Below are positions 21,926 through 33,900 of a stretch of DNA of 64,000 bases, one piece after another. The position numbers were made by a program, and so were the translations under genes. Below the pieces are notes generated by a model that was not told where the DNA came from, searched no databases, and saw nothing but the letters and a program-made list of their open reading frames with translations. Origin of the DNA: Palaemon carinicauda (Eukaryota; Arthropoda; Malacostraca; Decapoda; Palaemonidae); assembly GCF_036898095.1 (NCBI RefSeq), contig NC_090751.1, positions 45,863,555 to 45,927,554 of the forward strand, in the 5' to 3' direction. Each line of letters begins with the position of its first letter. Within the stretch, counting starts at the first letter, position 1.

Positions 21926-23576
21926 GTGAGTATATAGAATAACACCTGTCTTAGCAAGGCAATGTTCATGATAAATTTTATTTAACTTTTTGACAATAAT
22001 CTTGTTAAAGTTGAAAAACTTTCTTTTTGAATTTTATCTTCCATAATACAACCTTTTCCATACAAGTTTTGTACTTGATTGTTTATATGATGCACAAGTC
22101 CTTTCTCCAGAGTAACTTGGTTCTTACATGTATACAAACCATTTGTCCTTTAAAATAGTCTACATCTTAAGTGGGGCTAAAACAGTCATTGAATCGTTAA
22201 CAAGGTAGTTGGTTAACAACAGGTGGAGGAGAATGCCTCTCCCTCATGCCTGTCACAGAATAGCCTCCTTTGTCTTGGCCGCTGCGGGTACAGACATAGC
22301 AGCGTGCTCCTATCTCTACTGTTGGATCTTTTCTTACATTCATTTGTAATGTGTTAGTATTATATTCTTATTTTATTTTTGTGAATGCTCTTGGAAGTGG
22401 AAGCACACCAGAAATTAAGCATGCAGTGATGATTTTTGTTTCTATGAAGATAAAAACCTTTGAAACCCTGAGTATTGTGTGCTTTTGTGAAGAGGTGACT
22501 GTAAGCAGCCCCCTTCACTCATTTGGAGTGTTTTTCTCACTGTTCCGATCAGGAAGATGACAAACTCAGAGTGTAACTCATCTAGGTTTGTGGTAGTTTC
22601 TCTGCCATGTGAAGGAGTTACCTGTTTCCGACTGATTTTTGCCTGTTTCTTGGGCACACTTAGTGCTGACAGTGTTTCCTGGATGGCAATACTTGTTACA
22701 GTGTCAGCGACTGTTCCATTTGTGGTTTTTGTTATAGCAGAGGAAGCTCTTGTAACTTCTGCCTCAGGCTGGCTAAAATTGCACGGCCCCATGCTGCAAG
22801 CTAGCTGGAGTTGCATGGCCCCGCACTTTTTATGTTGGACAGATGTTGGAGGAGCTTGGGTGCTCTCTCTCACTTGTTCTACCAGAACAAGAGAATGCTA
22901 TTCCCTTCTCAAGGTTCCATTTCTGAACTTGTGACAGAAAAAGAATGACCCTGGATTTTGTGGTGGAAGTTTTGTACAACTTTTTCCAGTACTGTCTTGA
23001 CATATATTCACAAGTCTTCGCTAGGACAGAGTGCATATCCATGCTCCTCTCGACTGCACTGGTTCTTGTCAGGCAATGTTCAGATAGACCTTTGGTCTTG
23101 TCCTTAACCTCAAGAGAGGAAGACTTCATATGTTTGGTGACTCAAGAGACTTATAGTACTTGCAGGCCTTCAGTCATTCTGAAAGCACCACTTTCTTTAC
23201 TCAGATGTTCACAGAAGCTTCCATCAGAGTGTTTATGTTTGGGTCGTTTGGCAAAACCTCTTGTCTTTTCTGGACATGATCAAGACTACTCCTCACTCTT
23301 ATTATAATCTGAGAATTGTGATTGAGGAAGGTCTGATCTTATGTCCAAGCAAAAGATGAATACATTGGAATGCTGTTCGAATGGGAATTTTTCCTTTCCT
23401 TTTACTCGTATCAGCAAACTCAGAGAGGTAGCGCACCTGTTCCTTATCAGTAGGAACTGCTTAACATTTTATGGTAGCAAGGAAAAAAGTTCTCAAGGGT
23501 AGCGGAATGAGTTTGCTCTTTTCTTCCTCTTCTACCAACTGTTCCTTCCCCCTCCTATTCTCTTCTTCAGACACTT

Positions 23577-24045
23577 TATTATTATTATTACTAGCTAAGC
23601 CACAAACCTAGTAGGAAAAGCAAAAGGCTATAAGCTAAGTGCTCCAACAGGGAAAAATAGACCAGTGAGGAAAGGAAACAAGGAAATAAACTACAAGAGA
23701 AGTAATTAACAATCAATATAGAATATTTTAAGAACTGTAACAACATTAATATAGATCTTTCACATTTAAGCTATAAAGACTTGAAAAAAAAAAAAATAGG
23801 TAGAATAGTGTGTCTGGGTGTACCCTCAAGCTAGAGACCTCTACCCTAAGACAGTGGAAGACCATAGTACAGAGGCTATGACACTACCTGAGACTAGAGA
23901 ACAATGGTATAATTTTGGAGTCTCCTACTCCTAAAAGAGCTACCTACCATAGCTGAAGACTCTCTTCTACCCTTACCAAGAGGAAAGTAGCCTCTGAACA
24001 ATTACAGGGCAGTAGTTAACGCCTTGAGTGAAGAAGTATTTTCAG
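23577..24045. repeat. Dispersed repeat R2, copy 1
   Basis: Starts with an (ATT)n tract and GCTAAGCCACAAACC; then GGAAAAGCAAAAGGCTATAA, CTCCAACAGGGAAAAATAG and CAGTGAGGAAAGGAAA. It ends after GAACAATTACAGGGCAGTAG. The same block occurs at 26175-26640 and 37913-38480, with fragments at 27107-27210 and about 63058-63105. It may be the reverse-oriented 3' part of a non-LTR retrotransposon, but no coding frame is visible here. Confidence 0.8.
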
Positions 24046-24389
24046 TAATAGTCATGCTGGAAGCCTATTGCAAACTTCATCTGGAATTCTAGGAAGAACT
24101 TCTCCTTCGGGAGGGTTTGGTTAGGAGGATCCGTTGGCCAGGTGAGGGTAAGAATTGCTCCTACCTTCATCATTCTTGTAGTGACATAGGAGGAACACCG
24201 TGGACCTTAGGAAGATGTTCTCCCATTTCCAGAGGGAATGTTGAATCTTTTCATTCAATTAGTACCTTTAAGGTTGGTTGAATGGTTCTGATCGGGATAT
24301 GATGGTCTTCTAAGATTAGATGCAAGTAAATGGTCTCAGCCTAGACCCAATTCTAATTCTATAAGCCAGACAAAGATGAAACCTATCAC

Positions 24390-24720
24390 CTTATGGCCTT
24401 ATTGGTAACTTCTCTGCCTGGTGATCGCCAGACAGAGGTTCGAGTCCCGATCAAACTCGTTTAGTTCCTTTAGTATCTGCAACCTCGTGAGCTAAGGATG
24501 GGGTGTTTGGGAGAGCCTATAGCTCTACCTGCTGAGTCATCAGCAGCCATTACCTGGCACTCCTTGGTCCTAGCTTGGGTGGAGAGCAGGCTTGGGCACT
24601 GATCATATGATATTCAGTATCTAGGGCATTGTCTTCTTGCTAGGGCAATGTCAATGTCCCATCACTGTCTTTTGCCTCTGCCATTTGTGGGTGGCCTTTG
24701 AACCTTTAAAACAATTTGGG
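24390..24720 (+). mobile_element. tRNA-derived SINE, family S1, full copy
   Basis: The head carries an A-box-like TGGCCTTATTGG and a clear B box GGTTCGAGTCCC at 24437-24448, spaced as in a tRNA-type pol III promoter. The body includes GCTGAGTCATCAGCAGCC and GGTCCTAGCTTGGGTGGA and ends GCCTCTGCCATTTGTGG, matching the truncated copy at 12305-12510. The head is not a functional tRNA because the acceptor stem is not closed. Confidence 0.8.
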
Positions 24721-26174
24721 CTGGCCTCAGGTATTTTCAGGTAGATCCTAAGAATTAAACTCTCTACAATGGGGTCATAGAAAATGTCTCTCTCTAGTCA
24801 GAAGATTCTTCAGCAGATCACAGACTTCCTCCCCTGCCTCTGTCAGAGAAGCAACTTAGTAGAGTTTGGATCCCTCCTCCTCAGGTCAACAATCCATGCT
24901 CGAAGGGAGTTTTGAGCGGTATTTCCTACCTTGGCACTTGGGTCCTTTGGAGGGATGGTCCTTAACCTCGGGGCATCGTAGGGTCTTTCCCTTAAGACTG
25001 TCTCTTTGCTGTGCTTCGGCAAGAAAGTTGGGAAAGAAAAGGCTCCTCGGTACTATGGGGATTTCTCCTCGGGAGCTTTTTGCAGTCTTGCCTTTCCTGG
25101 GATTTATTCTTGGGTTGGTTGTTCTTGTCTTTAGGGCACCGGAGAATGTGCCTACTGCTAATTTGAGGAGGGCATCATATGGATCTTTTCATCAAGATTG
25201 TCTCTCTTCTCTGCATCAACAAGAGAGTAGGAGAGAGTTTCAGGCTTTTCATAATGTCAAACTTTTTAGGGATATAGGTTTTGCTGCCTTTTTTATCTCA
25301 CAAGCTGTGTAACGAAGACCCAGTACCAGTTGGTCTGGAACACCAGTTTGGGACTATCTCGATCTTATCTCCTTGTAAGTTGACACAAATTTGCCTGGTG
25401 TCATGTCACAGCACTGCAGTTCTACTTGAGGAATCGACACCTCGCGTATGAAAAGGAACCGTCTTGTTACTTCCATCTGACTTAATGCATTTTGCTTGCA
25501 GATGGGACTTTGGTCAATAAATACCTCTGCCTTCTCAAGTCAGTATTAATAATCCTAGCCCTGACAGTAGCTTCCAGTTTACTGTTGATGTACTTGGAGC
25601 TGAAGGTACCTTTGCCTCTGTACCTTATGCACGTTGGCCATAGACTCTTGGATCTTGAGGTGGCTACTCATTAGTTGTTTAGCACTCCCATGTCCCTCAC
25701 AGGACTTAGTATGTATCATGTCTAAGTTAACACGTTCAACATAAGTTGTAGATATCTAACCTGTTTAAGTTAACACGTTCAGCATAAGTTGTGAGGAGAG
25801 GTACAATGACTGGCTCTTCTACCTATTTCTTGTTCCTCTCTTGATGGGATCAGCAGCTGCAACTGTTACCCACTGGTCAGATGTCTGATGCTGGTGAGTT
25901 ATATGATGGAATATCTTTCTTGCAGAGTACATCTGCTAATAAGTAACTCCTCCATCCTCCTGGAAAGGTGGAGTATGAGTTAGTTTGATTACTCTAGATA
26001 TGCCTGGTTTGACACTGGCGATGGTTCTAGTACTGTACTAGCTTCCTTTTATGTCTTTAATCGTCAAGGCTGTAACAGCTTCTACATCCATATGAATGGC
26101 TTTTGAAGGCGTTGGTTCTAGGAGTCTTCTTCCACCAATGAGTGTTTCTTCCTATTTTGAAGGATGAAAGGTTT

Positions 26175-26800
26175 GTATTATTATTATTATTATTAATTGC
26201 TAAGCTAGAACCCTAGTTAGAAAAGCAGAATGCTATAAGCCCAGGGGACCCAACAGGGAAAATAGCTCAGTGAGGAAAGGAAAGAAGGAAAAAATAAATA
26301 TTTTAAGAATAACATTAAAATAAATATCTCCTATATAAACTATAAAAACTTTAACAAAACAAGAGGAAGAGAAATTAGATAGAATAGTGTGCCCGAGTGT
26401 ACCCTCAAGCAAGAGAACTCTAACCCAAGATAATGGAAGACCATGGTACAGAAGCTATGACACTACCCAAGACTAGAGAACAATGGTTTGATTTTGGATT
26501 GTCCTTCTCCTAGAAGAGTTGCTTACCATAGCTAATGAGTTTCTTCTACCCTTAAGAAGAGGAGAGTAGCCACTGAACAATTACAGTGCAGTAGTTAGCT
26601 CCTATGGTGAAGAAGAATTGTTTGGTAATCTCAAAATGTTGTCAGGTGTATGAGGACAGAGGAGAATCTTTAAAGAATAGGCCAGACTATTCGGTATATG
26701 TGTAGGCAAAGGGAATGTGAACCGTAACCAGAGAGAAGGATCCAATGTAGTACTGTCTGGCCAGTCAAAAGACCCCATAACTCTCTAGCGGTAGTATCCT
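26175..26800. repeat. Dispersed repeat R2, copy 2
   Basis: (TTA)n, then GCTAAGCTAGAACCCTAGTT, GGACCCAACAGGGAAAATAG, AGTGTACCCTCAAGCAAGAG and GACACTACCCAAGACTAGAG. It is the longest copy in the window and parallels 23577-24045 and 37913-38480. Confidence 0.8.
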
Positions 26801-27107
26801 ATACGAATAGGAACAAATAATATGTTTTGAATTAATTATATTTTTCCTTTTTACAAACCTGACTCTATATTAAATTTTCCACCTCAACCATCCCTCTCAG
26901 TTCTGGGCCTAAGGACAAAAGTAGCTATTCTGTGACAGTAGTTGGGTAGTGCTCCCCCACCATTGCACCACCTGTCTTTAACAAACTGCTGTGTTAACTA
27001 TTCAATGCCCATTCCAGCAACACTGAAGACATGTCTCTATTTTAATAGACTCAGGTTTGTATAGCTAAGAAAAAAAATTGTTTTTCAAATTTGTTATATT
27101 TCATCTT

Positions 27108-28945
27108 GTATTATTATTATTATTATTGTTATTATTCTTATTACAACAACCTAGGCTACAACCCTAGTTGGAAAAGCAGGAGGCTGTAAGCCCAAGGGAT
27201 TTGACTAATTTCCAAAAATGATGAATAGTATTTTTCATAATTAATTGAAGAGAATTTTTCAAAAAATGAATAATTCTTTAGAGTTCTGTGAGAGCTAAGA
27301 ATTCTATCTCAGTGGTCTGGTTACTGTGTGAAGCATCTTCACGGGATAGTAAAGGCCTATCAATTGCTTCTTTTCTTTAATTAAAGATTTTTTGCCCATT
27401 ATCCAATACAGTACATTGCTTCAGTTTGACGTATGTTGATAAGTTAGAACCTAGTGAATTTAAAGGTGATTACTGTACTTCCTTAAGTGATTTAATACAT
27501 ATTTCACTGCAATTCTATCCACAGCACAAGTAATTAAACGTTATGATAAGTTGGAGGCATGGAACTATGAGGGTTTTCTCATTAATGTAGTAGTGATAAA
27601 ACAGATATATGTAAAGTATATAACCACAATGTTTAAGATGATAAAAATATGATGCAAGATAGTAATATACATTCATATAGAACTATGAGGTTATTCTCAT
27701 CAATGTAGTTGTGATAAATCAGATATATGCAAAATATATATCCATAACATTTAAGGTGATAAAAATATGATGCTAGATAGTAATACACATAAATGTTAAT
27801 ATAATATTTAATACGCTATACTGTATAACACACTGCAAGACAATGGTTAAAATGTATTTTTAGGCACTCTGGCTAAAGTAAAACAAAGGAATTTTCATTA
27901 GGATGTTGTCCAGTATTTCACAGTTGTAGAAAGTCCCCTAATTTTGTTCATAAGATTACAACTTACACACTGGATGAGATCACTACTGTAAGACCAGAGG
28001 GTCCTGTTGCTACGCTCGTATAAGGCTTGCCTGGTATGATTTGTTCCTAAATGAGAACTACAAAAAGGAACAGTTTTAAAATGTAGAAAGTGAGTGCAAC
28101 GAGGCCCTGGAGAATGATTGAAAAGTAAAAGTGTGCTTCAAAGACCACCTATAATATCATCTACAGCACTCTGCAAGGCACACTGTAGGCAGGACCACCC
28201 AATGACATATACGACAAGTACCTCATGAAGCTTTTATAAGATAATTGGACTTTTATTCATCATCATCATCATCATCTCCTACGCCTAATGACGCAAAGGG
28301 ACTTTTATTCAGAAGAATAAAATCGCCGGATGTCTTCATCATTTAATAAGAAAAATTAAGCAGTGAAAAGATGAAATTTTTTTTTTTATCAAAGTTTGAA
28401 ATAAGGAAAAATTAAGTTGGAGAGTAAATTTCCTTCTTTTCTATTTTGTTACGATTACCCCACCTTATGTGGAACACGGGCTTAGGCAAAATTTCCTTCA
28501 TTTGTGCCATCTCGCTACTTAGGTTTGTACTGTGGTAGTTCAATTTGATCTTCTAAGTTCTTGATCTGACTTGCCAATACTCACAAAAAGGGTATTGAAT
28601 TTTTTTAGCAATAAAGTATAACTATATTTCATTGTGAATGTGCTAAATGCTAAATCTGGTTTATTGACAGAATACCAAAACCGTAAAAAAAAAAAAATAC
28701 TTAAAATGTAATGATGTTATCGGAAAATATTTTGATGGTGTGCATTATTGACTTAAATGCATAAAAAAACTCAAAGGAAATTGTACTTTAATATCAGCTT
28801 GTCAAAAATTTCTTTTTAGGATTCTAAAAAAAAAAAAGAAAAGGCTATCAATAAATTAATGAAATGGGTCCGTTCTAGAATAAACTCATTTTACGTGTCT
28901 TGTCATGGCACAGCTACATTTTACAACATTTTGGCAGCAAATAAA
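27108..28945. other. Intron 2 spacer with R2 fragment, 118-bp tandem duplication and CAT tract
   Basis: 27108-27210 is a 5' fragment of repeat R2 after an (ATT)n tract. 27561-27800 holds two diverged units about 118 bp apart (GAACTATGAGG.TTTCTCAT.AATGTAGT.GTGATAAA). 28256-28277 is a (CAT)n microsatellite. No gene recognised. Confidence 0.65.
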
Positions 28946-29250
28946 TTAACCCTTTTACCCCCAGGCTATTTGGAACTTTCCAACCCTTAACCCCCAGGGA
29001 TTTTTTTTTAAGCACATTTTGCTATATATATATATTTTAAATTGCTCTAACAGCTTTAATTTTTGTCAGAGAGAGGTCAGTTGGTCTCATTCTTTTGGAA
29101 AATGCCTGAAGTTTCTCAAAAGTTTATCAAAAATATGCAAAAAAAATGTAAATAGCAGTTTTTTGCAAGGACGTATCAGTACGTCCATGGGGGTAAAGGG
29201 ATGAGTTTTGTGAAACATACCAGTACGTCCTTTGGGGGTAAAAGGGTTAA
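28946..29250 (+). mobile_element. piggyBac-like MITE P1, copy 4
   Basis: 305 bp including TTAA at both ends (28946-28949 and 29247-29250). Left end TTAACCCTTTTACCCCCAGG, right end TTTGGGGGTAAAAGGGTTAA. The internal palindrome has decayed to GGACGTATCAGTACGTCC. Located in host intron 2. Confidence 0.85.
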
Positions 29251-29963
29251 AAGATTCAGCAATGAATGGACTTATGTCAGATAATGTAGCATTTTCTGCA
29301 TATAAAGCTGCATTTTTGTAATCTATGGTAATGTGTAAAATTAATCGGTAATATAGTAACCTGAAGTACTAAATATATTGTTTCATTTGGGTGAATGAAG
29401 GAATAGAATGTACAATTTCCATGACTTAAACCAGTTAGTTAATATTGAATGAGACTTCAACAGTGTATTTGAACAAGATATATACACCAACCCATCAGGT
29501 ATAATTTATAAAAGATCTTAATGATATCAACAAATTAAGACAGTAAATCTTTATAGGAAAGCCAGGGATATTCGCGCCAGGTGTTAGAATTCTGGATACT
29601 TTAAGGTAAATTTCTCTGGGATATATCACTGTAGTTAAATATAACCTTGGAAGCTACATTAAAGGAACTTCCATCAGGATGACATGGCTACCTCACCTAA
29701 AAATAGATGTTTCTTTTCGCTCAAAATCCGTTTACAGAGGAATTTAAATATTTACTAAAGGCGTCATGGTAATTTTCATTTATCTTATACAGAAGGTCCT
29801 CAACTCACAAACGTAATTGGTTCCGAAAAGCTGTTTTTAAGTCAAATTTTGTTCAGGTTTGTCCTAAGGTAGGCCTAACCTGAATCCCATGCCTATGATT
29901 TCCAACTTGAAAAACCAGCATATATTCATGTTTCACATGAAAGAGATATCAGGTTATCAAAAA
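29251..29963. other. Intron 2 spacer, nothing recognised
   Basis: AT-rich, no coding frame or repeat support. Confidence 0.5.
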
Positions 29964-30212
29964 TCGCTCGCTTGCGACAACAACGTCATAACTCAAAAAA
30001 ATGTATTTTTGAGTTATCCATATAGACATATTCATCTTCAAATGCTGATTTTTCTGGCCAAAGTGTCATAATTGTAGCTATAAAATTGATCGCTAGAGGC
30101 GCTAAATGTCCTAACGACATAACATAATATGAGTGTGTTTTAATTGATTAAATTGGCTCTCCTGAAAAATAGCTATTTTTGAGTTATGACGGACGACGTC
30201 GCAAACGAGCGA
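29964..30212. mobile_element. MITE-like element with about 36-bp terminal inverted repeats
   Basis: The left end TCGCTCGCTTGCGACAACAA continues CGTCATAACTCAAAAA. The right end read on the minus strand is TCGCTCGTTTGCGACGTCGT followed by CCGTCATAACTCAAAAA. The interior of about 170 bp is non-coding. No clear target duplication was found, so the superfamily is open. It lies 155 bp upstream of host coding exon 3. Confidence 0.7.
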
Positions 30213-30367
30213 AATGTCGATTTGCTTACTTTATTAAATGATATATTGTTTTTTTTACAGTATTTCTTTATCTCATCTTTGTTATTTTCAGTTGGATTTG
30301 TGTTTGTATCTCTGAATGATTGTTGAGGAACTTCTGTTCTAATGTGTCCCTTTTTTTTTCATTCAAG

Positions 30368-30502
30368 GTTCAGAGATACTACTACGGCATCACAAGAGGC
30401 TTCTTACAAGAATTTACTAGAACCTGTCCATGGTGTGCGCAATTGAGGCCAACTACAATAATTTCCACTAAACAGTTTCATAATAGCAAAGATGATGTGA
30501 TG
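30368..30502 (+). CDS. Host gene coding exon 3 (cysteine half of HHCC zinc module)
   Basis: A 135-base, 45-codon exon between the T-rich acceptor TTTTTCATTCAAG and the donor ATG|GTAAGG, phase 0. It encodes VQRYYYGITRGFLQEFTRTC then PWCAQLRP. Together with exon 2 this gives H-x5-H...C-x2-C, the integrase zinc-binding signature, with the typical RYYYGI...V..F...C..C spacing. The remaining residues lead towards where an integrase core would start in a retroelement, but the next exon does not encode one. Confidence 0.85.
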
Positions 30503-31237
30503 GTAAGGAATGATTAATCTTTTTGAAGCCCTTGTACCTTTTAGAGCAAACTCCATCTTGGATAGTAATCACATGGTGTACCGTCGTATTCTTAGTGGTT
30601 TTCCAGTTGTTTTATTTCATTATGCTGTTCACAGTTGCTATTCTAACCAGGTGGTAGCTAACCTTATTGTTATCCTTGATGTCTTCTTGTGATATTCTAT
30701 ATCTCTATAGCTTTTTATGCTATATTTTACTGTCTCAAATGTGACATGATAAGCATACTCTTAACATTGCCATTGTAATAACTTTTCATATAGATAACAA
30801 AAGCGATCATATCTTTTAGTTTAAATATAAGATAAAATATTCTATTTTATATAGTTAAAAAAACAATCATTTTTCAATATTAATCTTACCCGATAATCAT
30901 GTAGCTGTCAACTCCGTTGCCCGACAGAATTCTACGGAAGGGATACGCCAGCGATCGCTATACAAGAGGGGGGTGTACTCACAAGCGCCACCTGTGGCCA
31001 GGTACTGCAGTACTTCTTGTTGACACCACCTCAATTTTTCCTCTGTCGTGCCTCCGGCTAGACCTACATGGATACGCTGTTGATTCTGGAGTTATTGGTC
31101 ACGATTTGGTGATGTATTTGCTCTAGAGTTTAGCCTTCGCTATTCAGGAAGCTTTATCATTAGCTTAGCAAGTTTTTTGGAATTAATTTGATTTAATTTT
31201 GGTGACGAAGAGAGTATGAACTCTCTTTCACTTTTAA

Positions 31238-33314
31238 ATGGCCGACCCTTCCCTTAGACGGAAGTGTTGGTGTCGAAGAGAGTATAGACTCTCTTTCTTA
31301 ATTTTGCTTAACAAAAGTTATAGATTTATTTTATATCTCTCCGCCTTTTATAGGCCTCTCCGATTAACTTCCTTTTATTATAAACTTATTAAAATTAATT
31401 TTTATGTTTGTTTATATGCGACCTTTCCTAATAGTAGGCGGTCTTTTCTTGGAACCGAAGTTAATTAACATTGAGCCCGTCATTTCGTTTTTACCTGTTA
31501 ACATTTTATGCTATTTTAATGTTTTTGAAAGATTTTCTTTGATAGTCTCGTACTGTTTTCAAAGTTGAACTAACGTTTTGTTTTGTCTCTGCAGTTGTTG
31601 ACGTTCAGAACGTTCAACTTGCGCTCTATCGTTACGATAGAGAGAGAGTATTCACGGTTTCACGTTGCAGTAAGAGTAAACCGATTCTAGCGTTTTGTTC
31701 ATTCTTTCTTAGCTTAAATGGTTTTAATTCTAATAAAGGATCTTTTTATTTGGGAAATCTTTCACTTTTTTTCCTTTAACAATAATATGTTTTAACGATA
31801 TATATGATTGGGCTCTTCTCTCAGGTTCTAAGTCAAGAGAGAGAGAGAGAGAGAGATAGAGACGAAGGGAGAGAGAGCTGGATAAACGTTTCGTTCAAGC
31901 GAGTAACGTTGTTATCGTTTTTGCTCTTCTCCCTAGTCTCTTTAGGGGAAGAAGGTAAACGTTTCTAGAGTTTTATTCTTGTTCTCAAGCTTTATGCGGT
32001 GAGAGATTTTAAACGTAGTTTATTTGATCTAGTGTTTAGTCTCTTTCCAGCCACTGAATTATTTATCTTTCATTAGATTTTTCTGTTACATTGTAATTCT
32101 GTTTTCGCAATTGCTAACTTTTAAGGAAGGATAGAATTGCGTGTTTCAGGTGCAAACCACTTAAAGTTTCGAGTTCAGTGAAATAAGTGCAAACAGAAAA
32201 TCAAAAGTGATAAGTGATTAGCGCAAAGTGTGTCAGTGTTGTGCGTGAGGGTACTTCTGTGCGTGCCAGTCGTCCTCCCAGTCCGGGACCTCTTGCAAGC
32301 TCCCAAGCCCAGGGGAGAAGCAATGTCGAAGGGCAAAAGGGTTCGGCAGGCCTTGATCGGCGCACAGAAGTATCCTCGGTGGTTGCGGGCGTGTCTTACA
32401 GAGACCGTCACTCCCACCCGCAGACGATTGAGCCCTTATTTTGCTCGTCTGCAGAAGAAATTTCGGGGAGAAAACGCTGGACTCAGGTCTCAAGACCTCT
32501 TAAACGTAAAGTCCAGACCTCTAGAGTTCAACAACCCGGATGCAGTCATTGAGTTAGCTCTGACTCTCCGCAGTCATCAGGTGACTGCACACCTCCTAAG
32601 AGAGGTAAGGCGATGCCGCAACAGACCTCATCTTCTGTTAAGGCTTTGCCTCAACAGACCTTATCGTCTGTTGATCCCAAGATGACTTTGCTGCAGTCCA
32701 TGCAGTCGCAGCTTGCGGTCTTAATGCGTGAGTTTCAGGCTGAGAAGGTTACACCTCCTCCTGCGAGCGCTCCGCCTCACCGCAGTCCAGTCTGCCAGGC
32801 GTACGAAGTTGAGGTTCCTCAAGCTACCCTACCGCGTTCGGAGTTGCCAGTTACCAGCGTTGTGCAGCAACCTCAACCTTCCTTAAGGCAACCTCAACAA
32901 TGGGAGCAGGAGTCTTATGCCTTACTTCCTCCTCTTCCTCTTGCGGATAGACCATCGAGGCAACAACCTCTTGAGGTACGACAACCTCTTCCATCCATGA
33001 GGCAGCCACCTCAGCTCTCGCTGCAGCGACCTCAACTCTCCTCAAGGCGAGAGCCTCAACTCTTGAGGCTAGCACCTCAGGAACCTCAACTCGCGAGACA
33101 GGAACTGCGTTCTGCGCAGCCACTACCTCAACTCTCGCAGCTCACACCTCAGGAACCTCAACTCGCTCCTCAGGAACCTGCTACTGCACATCCACCTCAA
33201 CCCTTGAGGCAAGCGCAACTCTTGAGGCAGGAACCTCATGCTATGAGTCAGCCACCTCAACGCATGCATCTGCCACTTTCTCCTCAACTTGAGCCTCTTC
33301 CCATTCAACTTTGA
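31238..33314 (+). pseudogene. Element C Gag remnant with replaced 5' part and PQ-rich expansion
   Basis: A short start (ATG 31238, MADPSLRRKC) matches the first codons of the B Gag. About 950 bp of non-coding sequence, rich in GAGAGA and sharing most of its length with element D, then replaces the zinc motif. Gag resumes near 32214 (REGTSVRASRPPSPGPLASS). A frame at 32613-33314 (233 codons) continues with SMQSQLAVLMREFQAEKV and then degenerates into repeated Gln/Pro/Leu/Arg units (PQLSLQRPQLSSR and similar), a minisatellite-like expansion of CCTCAACTC words. It cannot encode a normal Gag. Confidence 0.75.
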
Positions 33315-33740
33315 AATAACAAATGACAATAATAACACCTCATTACTTTCATAACTTGCATTTGTAATCATATACATGTATGCCTACACAAACATTATGA
33401 TAATGGAGGTTATTCGTATTACTTAAATAAAAAAATATATATGTATTCCTTGCAATATATTTTTAACAAATCGCAAATTATGGCAAAATATCTTCAAAAC
33501 AAAATGAATCATGAGTTATGAATGTTATGTAAATATTATGTTGATATTAAAACCCCATGCAAGCATGCATGAAGTAATGCAGTGTTGCCAACAGGGCGAG
33601 TTTCCCTTTCCTGAGGTGAGGTAGATTATAGTACGTATTTTTAGTGCAGCTTAATTCTACGATTATCATGCCGGCTATCAAATTCATCAACAAAACAGTC
33701 TAAATCAATTCCCTCGACACGTGCACTTTCAATGGACAGT
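33315..33740. other. Unrelated AT-rich insertion inside element C
   Basis: The composition drops abruptly to AT-rich and matches no part of B, D or E. It contains CAGTGTTGCCAACAGGGCG at about 33581, similar to the end of the MITE at 61983, so a partial hAT-like fragment may be included. Confidence 0.5.
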
Positions 33741-33821
33741 AATGCGATATTACTCAATCTAGCACTGGTCATGGAATTTCTGAGAAATGTTACACGCCAT
33801 GCAACATGCTCTGCTTACCTT

Positions 33822-33900
33822 ACAGCATGCTCTACATACAGCATGCTCTGCATACAGCATGCTCTGCATACAGCATGCTCTGCATACCTTACCGCATGCT
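33822..33900. repeat. 16-bp minisatellite
   Basis: About four units of ACAGCATGCTCTGCAT with slight variation, inside element C. The short open frames over it are a by-product of the repeat. Confidence 0.9.

Larger units (their letters stand above)
22134..27107 (+). mobile_element. Degraded DIRS-type shell F (element A-like ends, coding region lost)
   Basis: The left segment 22134-22275 (TATACAAACC, TTTAAAATAGTCT, GTTAACAAC, ACAGGTGG, CTGTCACAGAATAGC) is matched in inverted order by 26915-27065 (GCTATTCTGTGACAG, CCACCTGT, GTTAACTA, AATAGACTCAGGTTTGTATA). A region at about 26815-26880 (ATAGGAACAAATAATATG, TTTTTCCTTTTTACAAACC) parallels the internal complementary region of element A. The interior has no intact gag, RT or recombinase. 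One 148-codon frame at 24866-25312 is unrecognised, although CCCTTAAGACTGTCTCTTTG with following codons vaguely recalls the recombinase LKTVFL...AKRV segment. Three other repeats have inserted into it. It lies in host intron 2. Confidence 0.6.

Noticed and set aside
22442..23307. Several 70-140 codon frames on both strands within shell F
   Set aside because: No match to Gag, RT or recombinase of the other elements, and frames overlap on both strands.
24395..24470. Possible tRNA gene with A and B boxes
   Set aside because: No closed acceptor stem, and the sequence continues into a SINE body shared with 12305-12510.
33822..33900. Short regular repeats resembling a CRISPR array
   Set aside because: Units are contiguous 16-mers without unique spacers, inside a eukaryotic transposon.
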